64,000 nt of DNA from Erythrobacter sp. EC-HK427 (GCF_902498745.1 NZ_LR701479.1:1881663-1945662); one strand, 5' to 3'. Positions 35,865 to 45,068 are shown, numbered from the stretch's first letter. Notes: a model not told the origin generated them from the sequence alone. Translations and numbers: made by a program.

Positions 35865-36815
35865 TCAATACCCGATCTGCGTCCAGGGCGATGCCCGTGC
35901 GGCAGGCGCCGACGGCCCGACCTGTGCCACGCTTTCACCGATTTCCAGCACCGCTTCGATCCATTCGGTCGCCGCGCCGATCACCGGATCGCTCGGCTGG
36001 ACGAGCGGCGCATTGCTCTCCAGCGTCTCGGCAGCTTCGGCGAGCCAGGCAAGGATTGTCATCCCCGCTTTGCCCCGCCGGATATAGGCAGAGGGCACCA
36101 GCATCGGCCGCCCGGACAGGCGGAAGATGGCCGCCACCACATCCCAGATATTGCGCGCGCCAAACTGGCCGCGCAAATGCGGATGGCCGAGAATGGCGAA
36201 GGCGGATTTGAGCGTCGCGACAATCTCGCCTGCCAAAAACGCGGTGATGCCGCCGCTCGCGCCGAGCACATTGGCGAGCAGTTTGCGCGCTGCCGAGCGG
36301 ACGCGGGCTTGCCCGGTAAACCCGCCATATTGTCCCCCTGCCTGCCCATTGAGCGCAATCAGCGCCTCGCACAGGGTCAGCATCCGGTCTTCGAACAGCG
36401 TATTGCGATCCACGCCGGCGGTCAGCGGGCCGGATGACGTGCCATAAAGCCGCGCGAAGAAGGCGTTGCGCTCGGCCTCGTCGGGACGCTGGCGGCGCTT
36501 CTCCCAGAACTCGCCGACCAGCGGCCGCACCGGGCCCAGTGCTATGTTGAGACTGCTCCCCGCAAGTCCCGCCAGCGCTTCGGCCGCCGGAATGACGCCC
36601 GCAGGCTCCAGCTCGGCGGCAAGATAGAGCGAGGCAAGCGCGCGTAGCTGCGCCTTGTCGACTTGCAACGCGCTGTCGGCGGGCAGATCGATATGGCCGA
36701 GCTCGTCAAAGGCAAAGGCCAGCCCCGTTGCCGTGGCCTGCGCGACCAGATGCGCACCTTTGCGCAGCGCGGCATCGATGGTGGCATCTTCAACGGGCGT
36801 GATCTGCATGGCCAT
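35865..36815 (-). CDS. Cluster protein sharing a C-terminal domain with the 598-residue protein
   Basis: A 316-residue, mainly helical, soluble protein. Its second half (about residues 155-300, with ARKLLANVLGASGGITAFLA and GARNIWDVV) aligns by eye with the C-terminal part of the 598-residue product of 40668-42464 (AARDLAANL...GARDMWQVI...TIIIEWLAKRA), so the two genes share a domain. I do not recognise the domain. The start overlaps the preceding stop as TAATG. No catalytic motif or membrane segment is visible; a structural or adaptor role within the cluster is inference. Confidence 0.78.
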   Translation of the reverse strand: MAMQITPVEDATIDAALRKGAHLVAQATATGLAFAFDELGHIDLPADSALQVDKAQLRALASLYLAAELEPAGVIPAAEALAGLAGSSLNIALGPVRPLVGEFWEKRRQRPDEAERNAFFARLYGTSSGPLTAGVDRNTLFEDRMLTLCEALIALNGQAGGQYGGFTGQARVRSAARKLLANVLGASGGITAFLAGEIVATLKSAFAILGHPHLRGQFGARNIWDVVAAIFRLSGRPMLVPSAYIRRGKAGMTILAWLAEAAETLESNAPLVQPSDPVIGAATEWIEAVLEIGESVAQVGPSAPAARASPWTQIGY

Positions 36816-38107
36816 TACGACGTCGCCTCTTCCTTCCGGTTGGGATCGAAGGGCAATGAATTGCCCTGGATGACCGACATCATGCCCGGCGTCGCCATTT
36901 TCTCCATGGGGAGGAAATCGCTCTTGAAATTGACCCGCACATCGCCGGAAAGCCGCGCTTTGACCTCCGCCTTGGATTCGCTGTTTTCGTCCACCGCAGA
37001 GCCGACCGTGGCGACGTGTTCCTGCTGACCGGTGAAGCTCGCGCTGGCGGAATAGGGCGTGTACCAGCTGCCATATTCGGCCTTCGCCGACTGGGTGTAT
37101 TTCTGCGCCTCGCGGTCGTGCATACTGGCGCGCGAGGTGCGCTGCGCCTTGTCCGAAGCGCGCATATCGAACACCACTTTGGCGTTGATCGAGCCATCGG
37201 TCACGACGATGCGGTTGATCCCCAGCATCACCATGGACGACAGCAATTGCTGGCGGCTCTTGGCCATTTCCAGCCGTGCCGCGGTGACCAGCCGCAATTC
37301 GGCATTGGCATCGGACAGATCGGTGACCGGCGGATTGACGTTCATCTGCTTGCTGATTTCGGCAAGCCGGACGGCGGCATCCTCGCCGGTCGCTTCGAGC
37401 ACCGGCTTGCTCGCTTCTTCGCTTGCCGGATCGGCATCGGCAAACCCGTCCGAAAAGCCGCCGCCACCCGTATTGACCCCCATCACATCGGGGTATTTGT
37501 CGGCGAGATAATCGCGGCCCGAGGCTTCGGTGATATTGTCCGCCATGAACTGGTCGACCGATTTGGAGACGTTGGCGATCAATTCGCCATAGGCGCGCAT
37601 CTGCTCGATCGAGCTTTCGACGATGGCTTGGAAGACGTTCTTGATCAGCCCGCCGACGAATTTGGGGAAGTCGACTTTCTGCACCATTTCGCCGAATTGC
37701 TCGACCCCCTGCCGCACCGCGCCCGCCTCGAAATCCTGCCCGGCAAAGCCCTGCTTGCCCGACAGGCGGCGCTTGGTCGCCTCGGTCGCGCTTTCGCGCA
37801 TGGCTTCGGCCACCGGTGCGGACTGGGCCGATGCTGGCGCGGCAGTTGGCAGTGGGAGCGGCGGCGCGGCCATGGCCTGCCCCGTTTCCGAAAGCACACC
37901 GTCGGGGTCGGTCATATAGCTCACGACCTTCACCGTATTCGCTGCAATTTGCGCGCGTTCAGCATCCGATAGTGCCGAGAAAGCGGGCGCGGCGAGCAGC
38001 GCGTCGCGCACCTGCGGGCGCGTGGCGTCAATCGCCTCGGCGCTGGTTGTCGCGAGCGCCGCACTCTGCGGCTTGGCGATGGCGGGCGGGGGAAGGGAAA
38101 CGGACAT
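36815..38107 (-). CDS. Cluster subunit paralogue C
   Basis: A 430-residue protein, paralogous to B (38121-39545), D (34509-35861) and, less fully, A (45065-46162). N-terminal helical module with VRDALLAAPAFSALSDAERAQIA; module 1, VDFPKFVGGLIKNVFQAIVESS and on to LADKYPDVM; module 2, RQQLLSSMVMLGINRIVVTDG; module 3, VNFKSDFLPMEKMATPGMMS and IQGNSLPFDPN at the C-terminus. Module 2 looks like an amphipathic helix leading into a beta hairpin. No export signal. GGAG lies nine bases before the ATG. Closest to B, from which it is separated by 13 bases, probably by tandem duplication. Confidence 0.82.
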   Translation of the reverse strand: MSVSLPPPAIAKPQSAALATTSAEAIDATRPQVRDALLAAPAFSALSDAERAQIAANTVKVVSYMTDPDGVLSETGQAMAAPPLPLPTAAPASAQSAPVAEAMRESATEATKRRLSGKQGFAGQDFEAGAVRQGVEQFGEMVQKVDFPKFVGGLIKNVFQAIVESSIEQMRAYGELIANVSKSVDQFMADNITEASGRDYLADKYPDVMGVNTGGGGFSDGFADADPASEEASKPVLEATGEDAAVRLAEISKQMNVNPPVTDLSDANAELRLVTAARLEMAKSRQQLLSSMVMLGINRIVVTDGSINAKVVFDMRASDKAQRTSRASMHDREAQKYTQSAKAEYGSWYTPYSASASFTGQQEHVATVGSAVDENSESKAEVKARLSGDVRVNFKSDFLPMEKMATPGMMSVIQGNSLPFDPNRKEEATS

Positions 38108-38120
38108 CGCGCAGTGCTCC

Positions 38121-39545
38121 TTATGCGGCGGGAGCCGCTACCGGCGCGGGGGCGGGGGCTGTGGTTGCGGGCGCAGGCGTTGCCGCAGCAGGGGCGGGCG
38201 CACCGCGCGGGCTGGGCACGACATTGGGATCGACCGGCTTGGCATTGCCCTGGATCGCCGCGATCATCCCCGGCGTCGCCATCTGGTCGAGCGGCAGGTA
38301 GTCCGATTTGAAATTCACATCGACCGCGCCTTGCAGCTCGATCTTGGCCTGCATCCCCGCGTCCTGCGTTTCGGCCGCCATCGTGCTGGCGGTGATGATC
38401 GGGCGTTCTTCATATTTGTAATTGCCCGATGCGAACCAGTCGGCGCTGTATTCCTCGGTGCCGTGCTTGCCGGAGGTCGAGGAATTGTTTTCATACTCGC
38501 CTTCGTTGCTGCGGTTTTTCTGGACATTGCCCCAGCGATCCCGCGCATAATCCATCGCCGAAGCGCTGCGGCGTTTGGACAGGCGATCCGAGGTGCGGAC
38601 ATCATATTTGATTTTGGCCGAGATACGTCCGTCGGTCACCACGATGCGGTTGATCCCCATCAGCACGATGCTGGCCATCAGCTGCTGGCGCTGGCGGGCA
38701 AGCTGCATCCGGCTGTTTTCAACCAGCGCGCGCTCGACATTCTCGTCCGACAGGTCGAGGCTTTTGAGGTTCCCGTCCTCGAAAGTGAGCGTGTTGTTGA
38801 TCTTTGACAGCGCTGCGCTTTCATCCACGCCTTCGCGCAGTTTGAGGCGCGGTTCCGCGCTTGCGCCGCTGTCACCGAACAAATCGTCGCCATCGGCCAA
38901 GCTGCCGCTGAAATCGCCGAAGCCGTCGCCGCTGCTGCCGATTTCGAAAAGGTCAGGGAACTGGTCGACCAGATTGTCCCGCCCCTGGTTCATGGTGACG
39001 TGATCGTCCATGTACTGCTTCAGCGATTTGGCCACATTGGCGATCATGTTCTGATATGCTTCCATCTGCTCGATGGAGCTTTTGGTGATGGAAGAGAACA
39101 CGCCCTCGATCAGGCCGGAGACGAAATCGGGGAATTTCACCTGGTTGAGCAATTCCCCCGCCACCGCCGCGCCTTCGCGGGCGGCATCGGCGCGGAATTT
39201 GCCTTCGCCGATGGCATCAACGGCAGCGCGCCGCTCGTCCCAGCTCGCTTCATCGGCCGACTTGTCATTGCCGAAGAACATTCCCTGCGCGGGCGCAGCG
39301 GGATCGTTGGCGGCCATTCCCTGCGGCACCACGCCGCCCACTGCGCGCCCGTCGATCCCTTCGGGCTGCGCGAGATAGCCCGCCACTTGCGCGGTGGCCT
39401 TGGCAATCGCCCGCTGGTCTTGCGCATTCATCGCCCGGAACGCGGGGGATTTCTGCAGGACGTCGGCCACTGCCGCACGCACTTCGGGTGCGGGTTGCGG
39501 CTCTGCCATGGCGGCCGGGACGGGATGCGGGGACATACTGGTCAT
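38121..39545 (-). CDS. Cluster subunit paralogue B
   Basis: A 474-residue protein, the longest of the four paralogues. N-terminal helical module (VRAAVADVLQKSPAFRAMNAQDQ), module 1 at about 131-200 (VKFPDFVSGLIEGVFSSITKSS then DNLVDQFPDLF), module 2 at about 278-325 (RQQLMASIVLMGINRIVVTDG), module 3 at about 400-445 (VNFKSDYLPLDQMATPGMI, NAKPVDPN), and a Pro/Ala tail. Modules 2 and 3 are nearly identical in wording to paralogue C. No signal peptide or TM helix. The repeated layout suggests subunits of a hetero-oligomer; this is inference. Confidence 0.82.
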   Translation of the reverse strand: MTSMSPHPVPAAMAEPQPAPEVRAAVADVLQKSPAFRAMNAQDQRAIAKATAQVAGYLAQPEGIDGRAVGGVVPQGMAANDPAAPAQGMFFGNDKSADEASWDERRAAVDAIGEGKFRADAAREGAAVAGELLNQVKFPDFVSGLIEGVFSSITKSSIEQMEAYQNMIANVAKSLKQYMDDHVTMNQGRDNLVDQFPDLFEIGSSGDGFGDFSGSLADGDDLFGDSGASAEPRLKLREGVDESAALSKINNTLTFEDGNLKSLDLSDENVERALVENSRMQLARQRQQLMASIVLMGINRIVVTDGRISAKIKYDVRTSDRLSKRRSASAMDYARDRWGNVQKNRSNEGEYENNSSTSGKHGTEEYSADWFASGNYKYEERPIITASTMAAETQDAGMQAKIELQGAVDVNFKSDYLPLDQMATPGMIAAIQGNAKPVDPNVVPSPRGAPAPAAATPAPATTAPAPAPVAAPAA

Positions 39546-39576
39546 GACAGAACCTTTGCAAGAGAGGGGACGCGCT

Positions 39577-40629
39577 TCAGGCTGCCGAAGGCAGGGCCTC
39601 GGCGTGCAGTTCGAATTCCACCGGGCGCAAATAGAGGCTGACGCGGGGCGGCGAATGGCGGTCGGTCTTCAGGCTGATGATCGAGAAGCGGCCGGGCCAG
39701 TGCTCGTCTTCGGGCGTGAAGGCGCCCATCCACCGCTCCAGCGCGGCAAGGCTGCGCGGGCGTTCGGCCAGTCCCATGGTCAGCAGGCTGAGGAAGGCGG
39801 GTGGCACATCGGGGATATGCGCCAGCAGCAGATACAGCTCGAAATCGGGGCCGCCCGGGCCTTCGCCAAAGGCGAGCAGCGCCGCATTGGCAGGCAGATC
39901 GAAGCGCCCGCCGAGCACCAGACCGACCGTTTGCATGATGCCCGGCAAGCGGTGGCCGAGGCCGAGCGCATCGAGCGCGGGCTGCAAATCGGCGAGCCTG
40001 AGCGGCTGTGTTGCGGCAAAGGTCAGCCGCTGTGAGCCCGATTGCCGTTCCGCCGCCAGCGTGGTGAACAAGGGTTTCAAGCCGGGGATCAGCTGCGTCA
40101 CCACCTGTACCGTGCGGAACAGGCCGGCGGGCAGCTGGTCGATCGTCGCACCGTCGCCATTGGTCTCGTAATAGACCTTGGACGAATACAGCCCGTCTCG
40201 ATCATAGGACGATCCGAAGAACGCGCCGTAATCGAGCGAGCCGCGCGCGCTCATCCCGCGAAAGGGTTCGCTTGCCCGGTCGAACCAGTACACCGCATCG
40301 CTGCCGATATTCTGGCCGAGCAATCGGCGCATTTCGCGGGTCGATTCGTTGCGGCGGTCGATCCCCGATGCCTCGGGCGGCAGCGGTTCGATGGTGAAGC
40401 GCAGGATGTTCGGTTGTAGCTCCGAAAAGCTGGGCTCGAACGGTGCGGCCATCGGCATTAAAGCGTTACGGCCATAGCGCGGATCACCATCGGGATAGTG
40501 GAAGGTGCGGCGCAGCAGGTCGGTAATCGACGGCACCGGGTCCGTCGTCCCAATCCGCTGGGCGGCCCGGCGCAGGCGCCGTTCCACCTTGTGCATCAGC
40601 GGTTCGGCCGTGGGAGCGAAATAGCTCAT
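39577..40629 (-). CDS. Unknown cluster protein, faintly like ABBA-type prenyltransferases
   Basis: A 350-residue soluble protein. I do not recognise it with confidence. The C-terminal region FSIISLKTDRHSPPRVSLYLRP resembles the basic strand pattern near the end of bacterial aromatic (ABBA/DMATS-like) prenyltransferases, and the middle is Leu/Pro-rich with alternating strands (PDFELYLLLAHIP). These are weak resemblances. An SD-like AGGAA precedes the ATG. It lies between the 598-residue protein and paralogue B in the same run, 31 bases before the latter. Confidence 0.65.
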   Translation of the reverse strand: MSYFAPTAEPLMHKVERRLRRAAQRIGTTDPVPSITDLLRRTFHYPDGDPRYGRNALMPMAAPFEPSFSELQPNILRFTIEPLPPEASGIDRRNESTREMRRLLGQNIGSDAVYWFDRASEPFRGMSARGSLDYGAFFGSSYDRDGLYSSKVYYETNGDGATIDQLPAGLFRTVQVVTQLIPGLKPLFTTLAAERQSGSQRLTFAATQPLRLADLQPALDALGLGHRLPGIMQTVGLVLGGRFDLPANAALLAFGEGPGGPDFELYLLLAHIPDVPPAFLSLLTMGLAERPRSLAALERWMGAFTPEDEHWPGRFSIISLKTDRHSPPRVSLYLRPVEFELHAEALPSAA

Positions 40630-40667
40630 GACGGTATTCCTTTCCTGTTAGAGTGTGGAGGCTGCGA

Positions 40668-42464
40668 TCAGTGCCGCGTCCACATCATGCCTCTGCCCGC
40701 GTTATTGGAGAGACCGATGCCCATGCCATCGAGCATATCCTGCGCCATGGCGGGGATCGGGATCGGCTTGCTGGTGGTGGTCGGCGCTTCGCGCGGCTGC
40801 GACAGCTCTTCGATCTGGCTATCGCTGGTGGCGGTATCGGCCAGCCACAATTCGCAGGCATTGACGAGGTCGTAATCGCTGGGATTGACCGTGGCCCGGT
40901 GATTGAGTTCCTCGATCGGGCTGCGAACCTCGGCCAGATTGATCAGCATTCCGGTGGGCTTGCTGATTTCCTTGGCGCGCTTTGCCAACCATTCGATAAT
41001 GATAGTGCCGCAAGTCGCCAGCGTGCGATAGCGCGAGCTCGTCTTGGCGCCGCCGAGATCGTAGGTCGCCACGTGGTCGATCACCTGCCACATATCCCGC
41101 GCGCCGTAGGCCGCAAGAATCTCCTTATCTTGCAGCAGCTTGATCACGAAGGACACCTGCGCCTGGATTTCGCGCGCGGCGTAATGCGCCATGCCGTAGC
41201 CATGCAGCGTCAGGTTCGCGGCCAGATCGCGCGCAGCCTTGCGCACCTGTTGCTGGCTGATCGATCCGGGCACGGACGACCGCAACAAGGTATCGACATC
41301 GTTCTGCCGGACATAGGACGACACGGACGAGACGAAGCGGATCCACAGATCGTTGAAATCGCGATTGACCAGCGCGTTGGGATTGCCGCCCGGAACGCCG
41401 AGCGTGATCGTCTGGAAATCGCGCCGTTCCTGCTCCGACATCCGGTTCGGTGCCTCGCGCCAGTAATTGTAGAGCAGCCGCCCGGCCGAGCCGGAGCCGA
41501 CCGGCAGCATTCCGCGCTGGAACTGTTCGACGATCCGGTCGACCACTTGGAAGACCTTCAGCTCCTCGAACATCGCCGAAACGATCATCGGGCCCATCAC
41601 GCGGATATTTTCCCGCACGATGTTCTGGTCGGCCAGATTGTCGAGATCGGGCAGTTCGATGCCTGTGAGCGCAATGCTGTCGCGCGAACCGACATTCTGG
41701 ATCTCGTCGAGCACTTCATTGACCCGCCGCCGCAATTGCGGGACGGTTACATGAATACCCCGATCCTTGAGGCCGCGCAGAACCTTGGCGAACTCCTCAG
41801 CATCGACGACGGGTTCGTAAGTGTCGCCACCCGGCCCGTCGGGATCGCCTTCCAGCGAGAGTATCGAGAACACGTCCTCTGCCAGTTGGCCATAGCTGGC
41901 CGCTTCGCCGACCGCTTCGAAGAATTCCTGCGTGAATTCGGCGTAGCGTTTGCTGCCTTCGTCGGGATAGAGCGTTTTGCCATGCGCTGTGCCGCTGGCT
42001 TTTACGCCGGTGGTGCCGGATTGCTGGCCGACCACCGTGACCGGCGGCGGCACCGCGCCCTCGGCTTGGAGCAAGCCGAAGGTCAGCGCCGTTTTGATCA
42101 GCGATTCCCTCTCTTCGGCGGTCGGGTTGGCCGGATCGGAGGTTTTGCTCGTGTCGAAGCCCATGATCCCGTTTTCCTGCGAGCGCAGGGGCACGGGCAG
42201 CAGCTTGTTGGCGTTGAGCAGGGTGCGGGTTGCCACAAACAGCGGATCGAGCACTTCGGTGTGCTTGTTGTTGTTCTTGGCACTCTTGACGCGCTCGTCC
42301 TCGATCGCGTCCAGCTCTGCCAGCTTGGCTTCCTGCGCCGACGTCAGCTTCTTGTCATCGGCCAGCCGGGAGAGCTTTGCGCGCTCGTCAAGGAGCTGTG
42401 CCGAAGCCACATTTTCGCGCTTCGCCACGTCCAAGAAGCGGGTGTTGAGAAGGATACGGGCCAT
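40668..42464 (-). CDS. Cluster protein, 598 residues, shares a domain with 35865-36815
   Basis: A 598-residue soluble protein. The N-terminal 60 residues are charged and helical (LLDERAKLSRLADDKKLTS region). A central helical region follows (about 180-330). The C-terminal half (about 395-540) includes RKAARDLAANLTLHGYGMAHYAAREI and YGARDMWQVIDHV, also found in the 316-residue protein of the cluster. No enzyme motif or membrane segment was seen. A good ribosome-binding site (AAGGAG, eight bases before ATG) follows an AT-richer 74-base gap, the longest inside the run, so an internal promoter is possible. Function unknown. Confidence 0.78.
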   Translation of the reverse strand: MARILLNTRFLDVAKRENVASAQLLDERAKLSRLADDKKLTSAQEAKLAELDAIEDERVKSAKNNNKHTEVLDPLFVATRTLLNANKLLPVPLRSQENGIMGFDTSKTSDPANPTAEERESLIKTALTFGLLQAEGAVPPPVTVVGQQSGTTGVKASGTAHGKTLYPDEGSKRYAEFTQEFFEAVGEAASYGQLAEDVFSILSLEGDPDGPGGDTYEPVVDAEEFAKVLRGLKDRGIHVTVPQLRRRVNEVLDEIQNVGSRDSIALTGIELPDLDNLADQNIVRENIRVMGPMIVSAMFEELKVFQVVDRIVEQFQRGMLPVGSGSAGRLLYNYWREAPNRMSEQERRDFQTITLGVPGGNPNALVNRDFNDLWIRFVSSVSSYVRQNDVDTLLRSSVPGSISQQQVRKAARDLAANLTLHGYGMAHYAAREIQAQVSFVIKLLQDKEILAAYGARDMWQVIDHVATYDLGGAKTSSRYRTLATCGTIIIEWLAKRAKEISKPTGMLINLAEVRSPIEELNHRATVNPSDYDLVNACELWLADTATSDSQIEELSQPREAPTTTSKPIPIPAMAQDMLDGMGIGLSNNAGRGMMWTRH

Positions 42465-42538
42465 TGTCTTACTCCTTGATAAATTGCTGTAATCTTATGA
42501 ATTAGGGTTATGTTTGAGAGGTTTAGGGGGGCGTTCGA

Positions 42539-44041
42539 TCATCCGTCATCGGCGCCTCCGCGGTTGGACGCCGGTTGCTCCCCGGCTGCGCGCGGCGCAT
42601 CGTCTTCGGGCTTTTCGTCGAGCACGCTGTCGATCTCGCGGTCGAGCGCGAGCAGCGCCGCATGGGCATCGAGCACGCCGCTGCCACAGCCGCCGGGGTT
42701 CTCCCTGGCAAAGGGGCGGGCGCTGGCGATCATCAGTCGTTTGGCAAGCGCGGCATTGACCGGAAACGCCCGCCTGTGCGCTCGCGCTACAAGGAGCGCT
42801 GCAGTCGCCGAGACAAACGGGGCGGCGAAACTCGTTCCGGTGGCGTGCTGGTATCCGCTGATCGACGTCGTCAGCACCCTACTGCCGGGCGCGCATAGCG
42901 CTACGTGCCCGCCACGGGTGGAAAAGCCGGAGATGGCGCCGTCGCTCTCGACCGAGCCGACCGCGATGACATCGGGATAGGCGGCGGGCCAGTAGCGCGT
43001 CTCCTGCCCGTTATTGCCGCTTGCCGCGATCAGGATGCAGCCGCGCGCAATGGCATAATCGACAATGTCCTGATGCGGCTTGGGGCTGTTGGGCGACAAT
43101 GCGGCATCATCAGTGCCGAAGCTCATATTGATGACCTTCGCGCCCAGATCGACCGCCAGTTTCATCGCCATGTCGAGATCGCTCAGCGCGCCGATACCCA
43201 CGGCCTTGCCCTTGCCGGGCAGCTGCGCAGCGGCCAGCGCGCGCATCGGCAGGATCCGGCTCGCTCCGCCAAGGCCGCGCGGGATATTGAGCCCACGCGC
43301 GGCGATGATCCCTGCGCAGCCCATGCCGTGGCCGACATGATCGTCTGCTGGATTGCTGTCATTGTGGCGGTGGTCACCCAGCAGCGTAACGCCTGCCGCC
43401 ACCGCGCCGTCATCCAGCCGCACGGTATCGTATCCCGCCTGGAACGCATGGGCGAGCTCGGCGTGGCCGCTGGCGATGCCGCTATCGATCAGTCCGACGC
43501 GCACCCCTTCGTCCCCCGGTTCGTGCGCCAGTGCCTGGCTTGCATTGACCATCGCGTGGAGCCGGTGCACCTCGTCATCGCCGAAGCCGCCGGCAGGGGC
43601 CTGGATGTCGAACGGGGTGGTGGTGAGATAGTTGGGGCTGGCGGTTTCGACCGTAGGGATTTGCCGCAGGATTTCGCACAGCGCGCCGATGGGCGTGCCA
43701 TTGGGCACCCGCAGCGCCAGCGTGCGCGCCACGCCGGTGACTTCCTCGATCGCATCGAAGCCGTGATGCCGCTTGCCGGTTTCGTTCGCGTTGCCGGCCG
43801 CCGCGTGCAGCCGCACGGCGCGGAAACCGCCGGCGATTTCGCTGGTGATCCGGTCAATCGGTCCGCCGTCGATGGACGTCGCGGCAGCGTGCGCCCGGCG
43901 CGTGACATCGCGCAATACCGGAATGTCGCGCGGCGCTTCGCCAAGCGAGAGCTTTACCAGCAGCGTATCGGGCAGCGAATATTGCCGGTCGCCTTCGGCG
44001 CTCCATGGTTCGGTCAGCGAGAGGGCATTGCTCGTCATCAT
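42539..44041 (-). CDS. S8 subtilisin-like serine protease without signal peptide
   Basis: A 500-residue subtilase with a complete catalytic triad: Asp186 in VGLIDSGIA, His238 in DDHVGHGMGCAGIIAARG, Ser404 in GTSFAAPFVSATAAL, with the oxyanion Asn in AASGNNG. An N-terminal extension of about 170 residues (about 25-145 resembling an inhibitor/propeptide-like fold: TLLVKLSLGEA, VARTLALRVPNG) precedes the catalytic domain. There is no Sec or Tat signal, so the enzyme is made in the cytoplasm. The start shares ATGA with the upstream Trypco2-like gene. Pairing of a cytoplasmic protease with Trypco-like partners fits the trypsin/subtilase modules of bacterial conflict systems; that link is inference. 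Confidence 0.92.
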   Translation of the reverse strand: MMTSNALSLTEPWSAEGDRQYSLPDTLLVKLSLGEAPRDIPVLRDVTRRAHAAATSIDGGPIDRITSEIAGGFRAVRLHAAAGNANETGKRHHGFDAIEEVTGVARTLALRVPNGTPIGALCEILRQIPTVETASPNYLTTTPFDIQAPAGGFGDDEVHRLHAMVNASQALAHEPGDEGVRVGLIDSGIASGHAELAHAFQAGYDTVRLDDGAVAAGVTLLGDHRHNDSNPADDHVGHGMGCAGIIAARGLNIPRGLGGASRILPMRALAAAQLPGKGKAVGIGALSDLDMAMKLAVDLGAKVINMSFGTDDAALSPNSPKPHQDIVDYAIARGCILIAASGNNGQETRYWPAAYPDVIAVGSVESDGAISGFSTRGGHVALCAPGSRVLTTSISGYQHATGTSFAAPFVSATAALLVARAHRRAFPVNAALAKRLMIASARPFARENPGGCGSGVLDAHAALLALDREIDSVLDEKPEDDAPRAAGEQPASNRGGADDG

Positions 44042-44817
44042 GACATCACCTCCGCCTTCGGGGTGGCGATCAGCGGCGCGCATTCGGACAGGTCGAAGGC
44101 CATCGCGCTGGCGGTTTGCGGCGCGGGTTCGACCGACAGCTCGCCCGCCCACTGGTCGTCAGCGGGGGCGAGCAGCAGCTCTCCCGACGAGGACTTGAGG
44201 ATCGAGACCGGACGGTTGCCGATCTTCACCTGCGGGAAGTGCCCCTTGCGCAGCAGATTGCGGCCAGTCACCCGCAGCAGCGGCGGGCCTTCGGGCCGGT
44301 CGGGCGCGACCGGTTCGACCATCTGCACCTGCGGCGCGCTGGCACGCTCCAGCGCCTTGCGCAGCCGGTCTACCGGCAGATTGGTGACGCGGCCGATCGT
44401 GCTGACCGTGCCTCTGTCCTGCGCATCCTGGAATTGCCGGACGGTCTGGATCCCCGCCCATTCGAGGCGGCGGCGTTCATCCAGCGTCAGTTCGTCCTCC
44501 AGCTCGTCCAGCGACTGGTCGTCCGGATCATTGGACAGGGCGATGGCGTTTTCTTCGATGGCGGGGCGGGTGATGGCGGTGAAAACGAGGTGGAACACGC
44601 TCGCATCGGTTTCCCCCGCCGCAGCCGGGCGGATGCGGATTTCGCTATTCGCAAATTCGATATGCGCGCGCAGATCGAGATTGATGTCCTTGATCGCGAA
44701 GGTCAGCGGCAGGTTCATATTGCGCGCCTTGATCGCCATCGCCGCCTGCGCCTTGTCGAGCTGCGACTGGACGGCCTGGATAAAATCCTCGAGCCGGAGG
44801 GATGAACGGTCGCTCAT
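44038..44817 (-). CDS. Trypco2-like / helix-hairpin-helix / TIG-like protein
   Basis: A 259-residue protein with three apparent parts. Residues 1-90 (LRLEDFIQAVQSQLDKAQAA, then IKDINLDLRAHIEFANSEI) resemble the Trypco2 domain found beside peptidases in conflict systems. Residues about 115-180 (LTLDERRRLEWAGIQTVRQF, TNLPVDRLRKAL) look like helix-hairpin-helix elements. Residues about 195-230 (PLLRVTGRNLLRKGHFPQV) look like an IPT/TIG-type beta sandwich edge. It overlaps both its neighbours by four bases, so it is translationally coupled to the S8 protease downstream and the 84-residue protein upstream, a likely regulator or recruiting partner of the protease. Domain calls are by eye. Confidence 0.72.
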   Translation of the reverse strand: MSDRSSLRLEDFIQAVQSQLDKAQAAMAIKARNMNLPLTFAIKDINLDLRAHIEFANSEIRIRPAAAGETDASVFHLVFTAITRPAIEENAIALSNDPDDQSLDELEDELTLDERRRLEWAGIQTVRQFQDAQDRGTVSTIGRVTNLPVDRLRKALERASAPQVQMVEPVAPDRPEGPPLLRVTGRNLLRKGHFPQVKIGNRPVSILKSSSGELLLAPADDQWAGELSVEPAPQTASAMAFDLSECAPLIATPKAEVMS

Positions 44818-45068
44818 CCGCCGTCTCCTGCTGGTTCGGCTGCCCAGCGCACGAACAGCCGCGAGGGCGGGGCGTCGAAGGCGGTGCGGGTGATGAAGAG
44901 CGGGACATCGCCGAGCAGTTGCATTTCTCCGCCGGAGTGGTCGAAGCGCAGTTCGACGGGCATTTCCATCTCGATTTCGCGGATGGCCACGGGCGCGCCG
45001 CGCGCACCCTCTGCCGCGCCTTCGGCGACTTCGCTGAGCAGGGCGGAGAGGGGGCGGCGCAGCATCAT
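44814..45068 (-). CDS. Small cluster protein, 84 residues
   Basis: An 84-residue protein begun by two Met codons. A helical Ala/Glu-rich N-terminus (LSALLSEVAEGAAEGA) is followed by a beta pattern (IREIEMEMPVELRFD, MQLLGDVPLF, PSRLFVRW). The strand pattern after the helix recalls the Trypco2-like N-terminus of the next protein. Start and stop overlap both neighbours by four bases (ATGA on each side). It is not recognised as a known family. Role probably as partner of the adjacent protease module; inference only. Confidence 0.7.
   Translation of the reverse strand: MMLRRPLSALLSEVAEGAAEGARGAPVAIREIEMEMPVELRFDHSGGEMQLLGDVPLFITRTAFDAPPSRLFVRWAAEPAGDGG

Noticed and set aside
34608-36437. Plus-strand frame of 609 codons across paralogue D
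   Set aside because: Shadow of the minus-strand cluster genes; Arg/His-rich, no motif, no ribosome-binding site.
42905-44893. Long plus-strand frame opposite the S8 protease and Trypco2-like genes
   Set aside because: Shadow frame; its amino-acid content is unlike protein-coding sequence and the minus strand has an intact catalytic triad.
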